Positions 24,801-39,800 of a stretch of DNA of 64,000 nucleotides are shown here, one piece after another. Source of the stretch: Chloranthus sessilifolius (Eukaryota > Streptophyta > Magnoliopsida > Chloranthales > Chloranthaceae); contig CM037587.1 of NCBI GenBank assembly GCA_021018995.1, forward strand, positions 88,223,251 to 88,287,250, read 5' to 3'. The position numbers and the translations under genes are program-made. The first letter of the stretch is position 1, and every line of letters starts with the position of its first letter. The notes under the pieces were generated by a model. The model did no database searches. It was given only the letters and a program-made list of their open reading frames with translations, and was not told the DNA's origin.

Positions 24801-27800
24801 ATTTTGGGAATTAGTCACGTATTTTTGAAACATTCGTGAATAATTCGGGATTAATTAGCAGAACCTTAAATTCACAAATTATTTACAAATTTTTCAAAAA
24901 TTCGGCGATTTTTGTTACTATAGTGCTAACATCATCACTTGTTATGTGATTACTAGCTCCCATGCCCGGATGCCAGTACTGCTCATATATAGGAGGATGA
25001 AATTGACATGAATGAGAATTCTCTAAGCAAATCAGATTGTTGAAAATTATTAGTTTTGTTGAACCTAAAAGTTAGGAAGGTTATAGTAATTTTGACAATA
25101 ACATTTTGATGGTCGCATATTTGAGAAATCACCGGTGCCAAAGCACTTAAAACCCCATGATTATTACAAATGTTCCTCATCCAAGGGAATTCATGTGATT
25201 GTTATGACCATGGCCTCGATATTTACCACGTCTACGTCCTCGTTATGACCTTGGCAAACTTCGAGTTATTTCAACTAAACTGAAAAATTCAAGTCTGTAA
25301 GACATTTTAATTTATGCATTTATTTCTTGCTTTGCTCTGATTTCAAAAATTTTAAATAGTGGGGAATTGTTGGATATTTAAAACTTTTAAATAGTGGGTG
25401 ATTGTTAGATATTTAAAAGTTTTATAATTTATGTCTTTTCAAAGTGGTGTGTTTTCAAAGAAGTGTCTTTTCAAAGTGGTTCGTCTTTTCAAAAGAAGTG
25501 TCTTTCCAAAGTGGTGTGTCTTTTCCGAAGGGATGCATGTAGCATCTTTTCATAAGAAAATGATGCATTAATACACCACTTGATTTCTATTTAAGGAATC
25601 TAAAACCACTGTTTTATACACCATAATAATCTTCTTTCTTCTCTCTTGTTATATCTTTAAAGGTCTTTATCAGAGCGTTCTTGTAATATTTGTCAGAGTG
25701 TTCTTGCTATATTTGGTGTTCGGATAGCATGATCAGATTTGCCAAATCCTTCACAAGAATATAGAACCGATTCATTGTATCCTGGAACCAGTTTGCCGGT
25801 AACCTATTGGTGACCACTTTGTCGAAGTGGTGGGGGCAAATATTGGTTTAAAGACAACGATATTTCTCGTGCCTCAGACCGGTTCCTTGTATTATTTCGG
25901 GTCAACATTCCAAAATTTTTCCAACACTAACCGTAGTCACCAAGTCGCAGTCAATAATTCAAATGAGCTTACAATTAGAAAAATCGCAAGTTCGGGAAAT
26001 ATTAGGAGAAGAAATAAAAAAAAAAAAAGATTTAAAAGTATAGAAAGTTTTTAAAATATTGTAAATCACAATTTTTTTGAAAATTTTGGGAATTAGTCAC
26101 GTATTTTTGAAACATTCGTGAATAATTCGGGATTAATTAGCAGAACCTTAAATTCACAAATTATTTACAAATTTTTCAAAAATCGGATTTTGTTACTATA
26201 GTGCTAACATCATCACTTGTTATGTGATTACTAGCTCCCATGCCCGGATGCCAAGATCGCTCATATATAGGAGGATGAAATTGACATGAATGAGAATTCT
26301 CTAAGCAAATCAGTTGTTGAAAATTATTAGTTTTGTTGAACCTAAAAGTTAGGAAGGTTATAGTAATTTTGACAATAACATTTTGATGGTCGATATTTGA
26401 GAAATCACCAGGGTGCCAAAGCACTTAAAACCCCATGATTATTACAAATGTTCCTCATCCAAGGGAATTCATGTGATTGTTATGACCATGGCCTCGATAT
26501 TTACCACGTCCACGTCCTCGTTATGACCTTGGCAAACTTCGAGTTATTTCAACTAAACTGAAAAATTCAAGTCTGTAAGACATTTTAATTTATGCATTTA
26601 TTTCTTGCTTTGCTCTGATTTCAAAAATTTTAAATAGTGGGGAATTGTTGGATATTTAAAACTTTTAAATAGTGGGTGATTGTTAGATATTTAAAAGTTT
26701 TATAATTTATGTCTTTTCAAAGTGGTGTGTTTTCAAAGAAGTGTCTTTTCAAAGTGGTTCGTCTTTTCAAAAGAAGTGTCTTTCCAAAGTGGTGTGTCTT
26801 TTCCGAAGGGATGCATGTAGCATCTTTTCATAAGAAAATGATGCATTAATACACCACTTGATTTCTATTTAAGGAATCTAAAACCACTGTTTTATACACC
26901 ATAATAATCTTCTTTCTTCTCTCTTGTTATATCTTTAAAGGTCTTTATCAGAGCGTTCTTGTAATATTTGTCAGAGTGTTCTTGCTATATTTGGTGTTCG
27001 GATAGCATGATCAGATTTGCCAAATCCTTCACAAGAATATAGAACCGATTCATTGTATCCTGGAACCAGTTTGCCGGTAACCTATTGGTGACCACTTTGT
27101 CGAAGTGGTGGGGGCAAATATTGGTTTAAAGACAACGATATTTCTCGTGCCTCAGACCGGTTCCTTGTATTATTTCGGGTCAACATTCCAAAATTTTTCC
27201 AACACTAACCGTAGTCACCAAGTCGCATTCAATAATTCAAATGAAGCTTACAATTAGAAAAATCTGCAAGTTCGGGAAATATTCGAGAGAAGAAATAAAA
27301 AACAAAAAAAGATTTAAAAGTATAGAAAGTTTTAAAATATTGTAAATCACAATTTTTTGAAAATTTTGGGAATTAGTCACGTATTTTGAAACATTCGTGA
27401 ATAATTCGGGATTAGCGTAACCTTAAATTCACAAATTATTTACAAATTTTTCAAAAATCGCGTTTTGTTACTATAGTGCTAACATCATCACTTGTTATGT
27501 GATTACTAGCTCCCATGCCCGGATGCCGATCGCTCATATATAGGAGGATGAAATTGACATGAATGAGAATTCTCTAAGCAAATCAGATTGTTGAAAATTA
27601 TTAGTTTTGTTGAACCTAAAAGTTAGGAAGGTTATAGTAATTTTGACAATAACATTTTGATGGCATATTTGAGAAATCAGGTGCCAAAGCACTTAAAACC
27701 CCATGATTATTACAAATGTTCCTCATCCAAGGAATTCATGTGATTGTTATGACCATGGCCTCGATATTTACCACGTCCACGTCCTCGTTATGACCTTGGC

Positions 27801-30800
27801 AAACTTGAGTTATTTCAACTAAACCGAAAATTCAAGTCTGTAAGACATTTTAATTTATGCATTTATTTCTTGCTTTGCTCGATTTCAAAAATTTTAAATA
27901 GTGGGGAATTGTTGGATATTTAAAACTTTTTAAATAGTGGGTGATTGTTAGATATTTAAAAGTTTTATAATTTATGTCTTTTCAAAGTGGTGTGTTTTCA
28001 AAGAAGTGTCTTTTCAAAGTGGTTCGTCTTTTCAAAAGAAGTGTCTTTCCAAAGTGGTGTGTCTTTTCCGAAGGGATGCATGTAGCATCTTTTCATAAGA
28101 AAATGATGCATTAATACACCACTTGATTTCTATTTACGGAATCTAAACCACCGCTTTATACACCATAATAATCTTCTTTCTTCTCTCTTGTTATATCTTT
28201 AAAGGTCTTTATCGAGCGTTCTTGTAATATTTGTCGAGTGTTCTTGCTATATTTGGTGTTCGGATAGCATGATCAAATTTGCTTCACAAGAATATAGAAC
28301 CGATTCATTGTATCCTGGAACCAGTTTGCCGGTAACCTATTGGTGACCACTTTGTCGAAGTGGTGGGGGCAAATATTGGTTTAAAGACAACGATATTTCT
28401 CGTGCCTCAGACCGGTTCCTTGTATTATTTCGGGTCAACATTCCAAAATTTTTCCAACACTAACCGTAGTCACCAAGTCGCAGTTCGGCAATAATTCAGC
28501 GAGCTTACAATTAGAAAAATCTGGCAAGTTCGGGGAAATATTCGGAGAGAAGAAATAAAAAAACAAAAAAAAAGATTTAAAAGTATAGAAAGTTTTTAAA
28601 ATATTGTAAATCACAATTTTTTTGAAAATTTTGGGAATTAGTCACGTATTTTTGAAACATTCGTGAATAATTCGGGATTAATTAGCAGAACCTTAAATTC
28701 ACAAATTATTTACAAATTTTTCAAAAAATCGGCGATTTTTGTTACTATAGTGCTAACATCATCACTTGTTATGTGATTACTAGCTCCCATGCCCGGATGC
28801 CAGTACTGCTCATATATAGGAGGATGAAATTGACATGAATGAGAATTCTCTAAGCAAATCAGATTGTTGAAAATTATTAGTTTTGTTGAACCTAAAAGTT
28901 AGGAAGGTTATAGTAATTTTGACAATAACATTTTGATGGTCATATTTGAGAAATCACCAGGGTGCCAAAGCACTTAAAACCCCATGATTATTACAAATGT
29001 TCCTCATCCAAGGGAATTCATGTGATTGTTATGACCATGGCCTCGATATTTACCACGTCCACGTCCTCGTTATGACCTTGGCAAACTTCGAGTTATTTCA
29101 ACTAAACTGAAAAATTCAAGTCTGTAAGACATTTTAATTTATGCATTTATTTCTTGCTTTGCTCTGATTTCAAAAATTTTAAATAGTGGGGAATTGTTGG
29201 ATATTTAAAACTTTTAAATAGTGGGTGATTGTTAGATATTTAAAAGTTTTATAATTTATGTCTTTTCAAAGTGGTGTGTTTTCAAAAGTGTCTTTTCAAA
29301 GTGGTTCGTCTTTTCAAAAGAAGTGTCTTTCCAAAGTGGTGTGTCTTTTCCGAAGGGATGCATGTAGCATCTTTTCATAAGAAAATGATGCATTAATACA
29401 CCACTTGATTTCTATTTAAGGAATCTAAAACCACTGTTTTATACACCATAATAATCTTCTTTCTTCTCTCTTGTTATATCTTTAAAGGTCTTTATCAGAG
29501 CGTTCTTGTAATATTTGTCAGAGTGTTCTTGCTATATTTGGTGTTCGGATAGCATGATCAGATTTGCCAAATCCTTCACAAGAATATAGAACCGATTCAT
29601 TGTATCCTGGAACCAGTTTGCCGGTAACCTATTGGTGACCACTTTGTCGAAGTGGTGGGGGCAAATATTGGTTTAAAGACAACGATATTTCTCGTGCCTC
29701 AGACCGGTTCCTTGTATTATTTCGGGTCAACATTCCAAAATTTTTCCAACACTAACCGTAGTCACCAAGTCGCAGTTCGGCAATAATTCAGCGAGCTTAC
29801 AATTAGAAAAATCTGGCAAGTTCGGGGAAATATTCGGAGAGAAGAAATAAAAAAACAAAAAAAAAGATTTAAAAGTATAGAAAGTTTTTAAAATATTGTA
29901 AATCACAATTTTTTTGAAAATTTTGGGAATTAGTCACGTATTTTTGAAACATTCGTGAATAATTCGGATTAATTCCTTAAATTCACAAATTATTTACAAA
30001 TTTTTCAAAAATCGTGATTTTTGTTACTATAGTGCTAACATCATCACTTGTTATGTGATTACTAGCTCCCATGCCCGGATGCCGATCTCGCTCATATATA
30101 GGAGGATGAAATTGACATGAATGAGAATTCTCTAAATCAGTTGTTGAAAATTATTAGTTTTGTTGAACCTAAAAGTTAGGAAGGTTATAGTAATTTTGAC
30201 AATAACATTTTGATGGCTGCATATTTGAGAAATCACCAGGGTGCCAAAGCACTTAAAACCCCATGATTATTACAAATGTTCCTCATCCAAGGGAATTCAT
30301 GTGATTGTTATGACCATGGCCTCGATATTTACCACGTCCACGTCCTCGTTATGACCTTGGCAAACTTCGAGTTATTTCAACTAAACTGAAAAATTCAAGT
30401 CTGTAAGACATTTTAATTTATGCATTTATTTCTTGCTTTGCTCGATTTCAAAAATTTTAAATAGTGGGAATTGTTGGATATTTAAAACTTTTAAATAGTG
30501 GGTGATTGTTAGATATTTAAAAGTTTTATAATTTATGTCTTTTCAAAGTGGTGTGTTTTCAAAGAAGTGTCTTTTCAAAGTGGTTCGTCTTTTCAAAAGA
30601 AGTGTCTTTCCAAAGTGGTGTGTCTTTTAGAAGGATGCATGTAGCATCTTTTCATAACAAAATGATGCATTAATACACCACTTGATTTCTATTTAAGGAC
30701 TCTAAAACCACTGTTTTATACTCCATAATAATCTTCTTTCTTCTCTCTTGTTATATCTTTAAAGGTCTTTATCGAGCTCTTGTAATATTTGTCAGAGTGT

Positions 30801-33800
30801 TCTTGCTATATTTGGTGTTCGGATAGCATGATCAGATTTGCCAAATCCTTCACAAGAATATAGAACCGATTCATTGTATCCTGGAACCAGTTTGCCGGTA
30901 ACCTATTGGTGACCACTTTGTCGAAGTGGTGGGGGCAAATATTGGTTTAAAGACAACGATATTTCTCGTGCCTCAGACCGGTTCCTTGTATTATTTCGGG
31001 TCAACATTCCAAAATTTTTCCAACACTAACCGTAGTCACCAAGTCGCAGTTCGGCAATAATTCAGCGAGCTTACAATTAGAAAAATCTGGCAAGTTCGGG
31101 GAAATATTCGGAGAGAAGAAATAAAAAACAAAAAAAGATTTAAAAGTATAGAAAGTTTTAAAATATTGTAAATCACAATTTTTTTGAAAATTTTGGGAAT
31201 TAGTCACGTATTTTTGAAACATTCGTGAATAATTCGGGATTAATTAGCAGAACCTTAAATTCACAAATTATTTACAAATTTTTCAAAAAATCGGCGATTT
31301 TTGTTACTATAGTGCTAACATCATCACTTGTTATGTGATTACTAGCTCCCATGCCCGGATGCCAAGATCTTTAGGAGGATGAAATTGACATGAATGAGAA
31401 TTCTAAGCAAACCGATTGTTGAAAATTATTAGTTTTGTTGAACCTAAAAGTTAGGAAGGTTATAGTAATTTTGACAATAACATTTTGATGGTGCATATTT
31501 GAGAAATCACCAGGGTGCCAAAGCACTTAAAACCCCATGATTATTACAAATGTTCCTCATCCAAGGGAATTCATGTGATTGTTATGACCATGGCCTCGAT
31601 ATTTACCACGTCCACGTCCTCGTTATGACCTTGGCAAACTTCGAGTTATTTCAACTAAACTGAAAAATTCAAGTCTGTAAGACATTTTAATTTATGCATT
31701 TATTTCTTGCTTTGCTCTGATTTCAAAAATTTTAAATAGTGGGGAATTGTTGGATATTTAAAACTTTTAAATAGTGGGTGATTGTTAGATATTTAAAAGT
31801 TTTATAATTTATGTCTTTTCAAAGTGGTGTGTTTTCAAAGAAGTGTCTTTTCAAAGTGGTTCGTCTTTTCAAAAGAAGTGTCTTTCCAAAGTGGTGTGTC
31901 TTTTCCGAAGGGATGCATGTAGCATCTTTTCATAAGAAAATGATGCATTAATACACCACTTGATTTCTATTTAAGGAATCTAAAACCACTGTTTTATACA
32001 CCATAATAATCTTCTTTCTTCTCTCTTGTTATATCTTTAAAGGTCTTTATCAGAGCGTTCTTGTAATATTTGTCAGAGTGTTCTTGCTATATTTGGTGTT
32101 CGGATAGCATGATCAGATTTGCCAAATCCTTCACAAGAATATAGAACCGATTCATTGTATCCTGGAACCAGCTTGTTGCGGTAACCTATTGGTGACCACT
32201 TTGTCAAGTGGTGGGGCAAATATTGGTTTAAAGACAACGATATTTCTCGTGCCTCGACCGGTTCCTTGTATTATTTGGTCAACATTCCAAAATTTTTCCA
32301 ACACTAACCGTAGTCACCAAGTCGCAGTTCGGCAATAATTCAGCGAGCTTACAATTAGAAAAATCTGGCAAGTTCGGGGAAATATTCGGAGAGAAGAAAT
32401 AAAAAAACAAAAAAAAAGATTTAAAAGTATAGAAAGTTTTTAAAATATTGTAAATCACAATTTTTTTGAAAATTTTGGGAATTAGTCACGTATTTTTGAA
32501 ACATTCGTGAATAATTCGGGATTAATTAGCAGAACCTTAAATTCACAAATTATTTACAAATTTTTCAAAAAATCGGCGATTTTTGTTACTATAGTGCTAA
32601 CATCATCACTTGTTATGTGATTACTAGCTCCCATGCCCGGATGCCAGTACTGCTCATATATAGGAGGATGAAATTGACATGAATGAGAATTCTCTAAGCA
32701 AATCAGATTGTTGAAAATTATTAGTTTTGTTGAACCTAAAAGTTAGGAAGGTTATAGTAATTTTGACAATAACATTTTGATGGCTGCATATTTGAGAAAT
32801 CACCAGGGTGCCAAAGCACTTAAAACCCCATGATTATTACAAATGTTCCTCATCCAAGGGAATTCATGTGATTGTTATGACCATGGCCTCGATATTTACC
32901 ACGTCCACGTCCTCGTTATGACCTTGGCAAACTTCGAGTTATTTCAACTAAACTGAAAAATTCAAGTCTGTAAGACATTTTAATTTATGCATTTATTTCT
33001 TGCTTTGCTCTGATTTCAAAAATTTTAAATAGTGGGGAATTGTTGGATATTTAAAACTTTTAAATAGTGGGTGATTGTTAGATATTTAAAAGTTTTATAA
33101 TTTATGTCTTTTCAAAGTGGTGTGTTTTCAAAGAAGTGTCTTTTCAAAGTGGTTCGTCTTTTCAAAAGAAGTGTCTTTCCAAAGTGGTGTGTCTTTTCCG
33201 AAGGGATGCATGTAGCATCTTTTCATAAGAAAATGATGCATTAATACACCACTTGATTTCTATTTAAGGAATCTAAAACCACTGTTTTATACACCATAAT
33301 AATCTTCTTTCTTCTCTCTTGTTATATCTTTAAAGGTCTTTATCAGAGCGTTCTTGTAATATTTGTCAGAGTGTTCTTGCTATATTTGGTGTTCGGATAG
33401 CATGATCAGATTTGCCAAATCCTTCACAAGAATATAGAACCGATTCATTGTATCCTGGAACCAGTTTGCCGGTAACCTATTGGTGACCACTTTGTCGAAG
33501 TGGTGGGGGCAAATATTGGTTTAAAGACAACGATATTTCTCGTGCCTCAGACCGGTTCCTTGTATTATTTCGGGTCAACATTCCAAAATTTTTCCAACAC
33601 TAACCGTAGTCACCAAGTCGCAGTTCGGCAATAATAATTGCTTACAATTAGAAAAAATCTGGCAAGTTCGGGGAAATATTCGGAGAGAAGAAATAAAAAA
33701 ACAAAAAAAAAGATTTAAAAGTATAGAAAGTTTTTAAAATATTGTAAATCACAATTTTTTTGAAAATTTTGGGAATTAGTCACGTATTTTTGAAACATTC

Positions 33801-36800
33801 GTGAATAATTCGGGATTAATTAGCAGAACCTTAAATTCACAAATTATTTACAAATTTTTCAAAAATCGATTTTGTTACTATAGTGCTAACATCATCACTT
33901 GTTATGTGATTACTAGCTCCCATGCCCGGATGCCGATCGCTTCATATATTGGAGGATGAAATTGACATGAATGAGAATTCTCTAAGCAAATCAGATTGTT
34001 GAAAATTATTAGTTTTGTTGAACCTAAAAGTTAGGAAGGTTATAGTAATTTTGACAATAACATTTTGATGGCTGCATATTTGAGAAATCACCAGGGTGCC
34101 AAAGCACTTAAAACCCCATGATTATTACAAATGTTCCTCATCCAAGGGAATTCATGTGATTGTTATGACCATGGCCTCGATATTTACCACGTCCACGTCC
34201 TCGTTATGACCTTGGCAAACTTCGAGTTATTTCAACTAAAGCTGAAAAATTCAAGTCAGAAGACATTTTAATTTATGCATTTATTTCTTGCTTTGCTCGA
34301 TTTCATAAATTTTAAATAGTGGGGAATTGTTGGATATTTAAAACTTTTAAATAGTGGGTGATTGTTAGATATTTAAAAGTTTTATAATTTATGTCTTTTC
34401 AAAGTGGTGTGTTTTCAAAGAAGTGTCTTTTCAAAGTGGTTCGTCTTTTCAAAAGAAGTGTCTTTCCAAAGTGGTGTGTCTTTTCCGAAGGGATGCATGT
34501 AGCATCTTTTCATAAGAAAATGATGCATTAATACACCACTTGATTTCTATTTAAGGAATCTAAAACCACTGTTTTATACACCATAATAATCTTCTTTCTT
34601 CTCTCTTGTTATATGTTTAAAGGTCTTTATCAGGCGTTCTTGTAATATTTGTCGAGTGTTCTTGCTATATTTGGTGTTGGATAGCATGATCAGTTGCCAA
34701 ATCCTTCACAAGAATATAGAACCGATTCATTGTATCCTGGAACCGGTTTGCTGGTGACCACTTTGTCAAGTGGTGGGGGCAAATATTGGTTTAAAGACAA
34801 CGATATTTCTCGTGCCTCAGACCGGTTCCTTGTATTATTTCGGGTCAACATTCCAAAATTTTTCCAACACTAACCGTAGTCACCAAGTCGCAGTTCGGCA
34901 ATAATTCAAATGAGCTTACAATTAGAAAAATGCAAGTTCTGGGAAATATTCGAGAGAAGAAATAAAAAAACAAAAAAAAAGATTTAAAAGTATAGAAAGT
35001 TTTTAAAATATTGTAAATCACAATTTTTTTGAAAATTTTGGGAATTAGTCACGTATTTTTGAAACATTCGTGAATAATTCGGGATTAATTAGCAGAACCT
35101 TAAATTCACAAATTATTTACAAATTTTTCAAAAATCGCGATTTTTGTTACTATAGTGCTAACATCATCACTTGTTATGTGATTACTAGCTCCCATGCCCG
35201 GATGCCAGTACTGCTCATATATAGGAGGATGAAATTGACATGAATGAGAATTCTCTAAGCAAATCAGATTGTTGAAAATTATTAGTTTTGTTGAACCTAA
35301 AAGTTAGGAAGGTTATAGTAATTTTGACAATAACATTTTGATGGCTGCATATTTGAGAAATCACCAGGGTGCCAAAGCACTTAAAACCCCATGATTATTA
35401 CAAATGTTCCTCATCCAAGGGAATTCATGTGATTGTTATGACCATGGCCTCGATATTTACCACGTCCACGTCCTCGTTATGACCTTGGCAAACTTCGAGT
35501 TATTTCAACTAAACTGAAAAATTCAAGTCTGTAAGACATTTTAATTTATGCATTTATTTCTTGCTTTGCTCTGATTTCAAAAATTTTAAATAGTGGGGAA
35601 TTGTTGGATATTTAAAACTTTTAAATAGTGGGTGATTGTTAGATATTTAAAAGTTTTATAATTTATGTCTTTCAAAGTGGTGTGTTTTCAAAGAAGTGTC
35701 TTTTCAAAGTGGTTCGTCTTTTCAAAGAAGTGTCTTTCCAAAGTGGTGTGTCTTTTCCGAAGGATGCATGTAGCATCTTTTCATAAGAAAATGATGCATT
35801 AATACACTTGATTTCTATTTAAGGAATCTAAAACCACTGTTTTATACACCATAATAATCTTCTTTCTTCTCTCTTGTTATATCTTTAAAGGTCTTTATCA
35901 GAGCGTTCTTGTAATATTTGTCAGAGTGTTCTTGCTATATTTGGTGTTCGGATAGCATGATCAGATTTGCCAAATCCTTCACAAGAATATAGAACCGATT
36001 CATTGTATCCTGGAACCAGTTTGCCGGTAACCTATTGGTGACCACTTTGTCGAAGTGGTGGGGGCAAATATTGGTTTAAAGACAACGATATTTCTCGTGC
36101 CTCAGACCGGTTCCTTGTATTATTTCGGGTCAACATTCCAAAATTTTTCCAACACTAACCGTAGTCACCAAGTCGCAGTTCGGCAATAATTCAGCGAGCT
36201 TACAATTAGAAAAATCTGGCAAGTTCGGGGAAATATTCGGAGAGAAGAAATAAAAAAACAAAAAAAAAGATTTAAAAGTATAGAAAGTTTTTAAATATTG
36301 TAAATCACAATTTTTTGAAAATTTTGGGAATTAGTCACGTATTTTTGAAACATTCGTGAATAATTCGGGATTAATTAGCAGAACCTTAAATTCACAAATT
36401 ATTTACAAATTTTTCAAAAAATCGGCGATTTTTGTTACTATAGTGCTAACATCATCACTTGTTATGTGATTACTAGCTCCCATGCCCGGATGCCAGTACT
36501 GCTCATATATAGGAGGATGAAATTGACATGAATGAGAATTCTCTAAGCAAATCAGATTGTTGAAAATTATTAGTTTTGTTGAACCTAAAAGTTAGGAAGG
36601 TTATAGTAATTTTGACAATAACATTTTGATGGCTGCATATTTGAGAAATCACCAGGGTGCCAAAGCACTTAAAACCCCATGATTATTACAAATGTTCCTC
36701 ATCCAAGGGAATTCATGTGATTGTTATGACCATGGCCTCGATATTTACCACGTCCACGTCCTCGTTATGACCTTGGCAAACTTCGAGTTATTTCAACTAA

Positions 36801-39800
36801 ACTGAAAAATTCAAGTCTGTAAGACATTTTAATTTATGCATTTATTTCTTGCTTTGCTCTGATTTCAAAAATTTTAAATAGTGGGGAATTGTTGGATATT
36901 TAAAACTTTTAAATAGTGGGTGATTGTTAGATATTTAAAAGTTTTATAATTTATGTCTTTTCAAAGTGGTGTGTTTTCAAAGAAGTGTCTTTTCAAAGTG
37001 GTTCGTCTTTTCAAAAGAAGTGTCTTTCCAAAGTGGTGTGTCTTTTCCGAAGGGATGCATGTAGCATCTTTTCATAAGAAAATGATGCATTAATACACCA
37101 CTTGATTTCTATTTAAGGAATCTAAAACCACTGTTTTATACACCATAATAATCTTCTTTCTTCTCTCTTGTTATATCTTTAAAGCTCTTTATCGTAGGCG
37201 TTCTTGTAATATTTGTCGAGTGTTCTTGCTATATTTGGTGTTCGGATAGCATGATCAGTTGCCAAATCCTGGACAAGAATATAGAACCGATTCCTTGTAT
37301 CCTGGAACCAGTTTGCCGGTACCCTAGTGGTGACCACGTTGCCGGAGTGGTGGGGGCAAATATTGGTTTAAAGACAACGATATTTCTGGTGCCTCGCACG
37401 TTCCTTGTATTATTTCGGTCAACATTCCAAATTTTTCCAACACTAACCGTAGTCACCAAGTCGCTTCGGCAATAATTCAAATGAGCTTACAATTAGAAAA
37501 ATCGCAAGTTCGGGAAATATTCGAGAGAAGAAATAAAAAACAAAAAAAGATTTAAAAGTATAGAAAGTTTTAAAATATTGTAAATCACAATTTTTTGAAA
37601 ATTTTGGGAATTAGTCACGTATTTTTGAAACATTCGTGAATAATTCGGGATTAATTAGCGTAACCTTAAATTCACAAATTATTTACAAATTTTTCAAAAA
37701 TCGGCGATTTTGTTACTATATAGTGCTAACATCATCACTTGTTATGTGATTACTAGCTCCCATGGGATGCCGATCTTGCTCATATATAGGAGGATGAAAT
37801 TGACATGAATGAGAATTCTCTAAGCAAATCAGTTGTTGAAAATTATTAGTTTTGTTGAACCTAAAAGTTAGGAAGGTTATAGTAATTTTGACAATAACAT
37901 TTTGATGGTGCATATTTGAGAAATCACCGTGGTGCCAAAGCACTTAAAACCCCATGATTATTACAAATGTTCCTCATCCAAGGGAATTCATGTGATTGTT
38001 ATGACCATGGCCTCGATATTTACCACGTCCACGTCCTCGTTATGACCTTGGCAAACTTCGAGTTATTTCAACTAAACTGAAAATTCAAGTCTGTAAGACA
38101 TTTTAATTTATGCATTTATTTCTTGCTTTGCTCTGATTTCAAAAATTTTAAATAGTGGGGAATTGTTGGATATTTAAAACTTTTAAATAGTGGGTGATTG
38201 TTAGATATTTAAAAGTTTTATAATTTATGTCTTTTCAAAGTGGTGTGTTTTCAAAGAAGTGTCTTTTCAAAGTGGTTCGTCTTTTCAAAAGAAGTGTCTT
38301 TCCAAAGTGGTGTGTCTTTTCCGAAGGGATGCATGTAGCATCTTTTCATAAGAAAATGATGCATTAATACACCACTTGATTTCTATTTAAGGAATCTAAA
38401 ACCACCGCTTTTTTACACCATAATAATTCTTTCTTCTCTCTTGTTATATCTTTAAAGGTCTTTATCGAGCGTTCTTGTAATATTTGTCGAGTGTTCTTGC
38501 TATATTTGGTGTTCGGATAGCATGATCGATTTTACAAATCCTTCACAAGAATATAGAACCCATTCATTGTATCCACGAACCGGTTTGCGGTAACCTATTG
38601 GTGACCACTTTGTCGAAGTGGTGGGGCAAATATTGGTTTAAAGACAACGATATTTCTCGTGCCTCGGACGGTTCCTTGTATTATTTCGGGCCAACATTCC
38701 AAAATTTTTCCAACACTACCCGTAGCCACCAAGTCGCAGTTCGGCAATAATCCAGCGAGCTTACAATTAGAAAAATCTGGCAAGTTCGGGGAAATATTCG
38801 GAGAGAAGAAATAAAAAAACAAAAAAAAAGATTTAAAAGTATAGAAAGTTTTTAAAATATTGTAAATCACAATTTTTTTGAAAATTTTGGGAATTAGTCA
38901 CGTATTTTTGATACATTCGTGAATAATTCGGGATTAATTAGCGTAACCTTAAATTCACAAATTATTTATAAATTTTTCAAAAATCGGCATTTTGTTACTA
39001 TAGTGCTAACATCATCACTTGTTATGTGATTACTAGCTCCATGCCCTGGATGCGATCATGCTCATATATAGGAGGATGAAATTGACATGAATGAGAATTC
39101 TCTAAGCAAACCGATTGTTGAAAATTATTAGTTTTGTTGAACCTAAAAGTTAGGAAGGTTATAGTAATTTTGACAATAACATTTTGATGGTGCATATTTG
39201 AGAAATCACCAGGGTGCCAAAGCACTTAAAACCCCATGATTATTACAAATGTTCCTCATCCAAGGGAATTCATGTGATTGTTATGACCATGGCCTCGATA
39301 TTTACCACGTCCACGTCCTCGTTATGACCTTGGCAAACTTCGAGTTATTTCAACTAAACTGAAAAATTCAAGTCTGTAAGACATTTTAATTTATGCATTT
39401 ATTTCTTGCTTTGCTCTGATTTCAAAAATTTTAAATAGTGGGGAATTGTTGGATATTTAAAACTTTTAAATAGTGGGTGATTGTTAGATATTTAAAAGTT
39501 TTATAATTTATGTCTTTTCAAAGTGGTGTGTTTTCAAAGAAGTGTCTTTTCAAAGTGGTTCGTCTTTTCAAAAGAAGTGTCTTTCCAAAGTGGTGTGTCT
39601 TTTCCGAAGGGATGCATGTAGCATCTTTTCATAAGAAAATGATGCATTAATACACCACTTGATTTCTATTTAAGGAATCTAAAACCACTGTTTTATACAC
39701 CATAATAATCTTCTTTCTTCTCTCTTGTTATATCTTTAAAGGTCTTTATCAGAGCGTTCTTGTAATATTTGTCAGAGTGTTCTTGCTATATTTGGTGTTC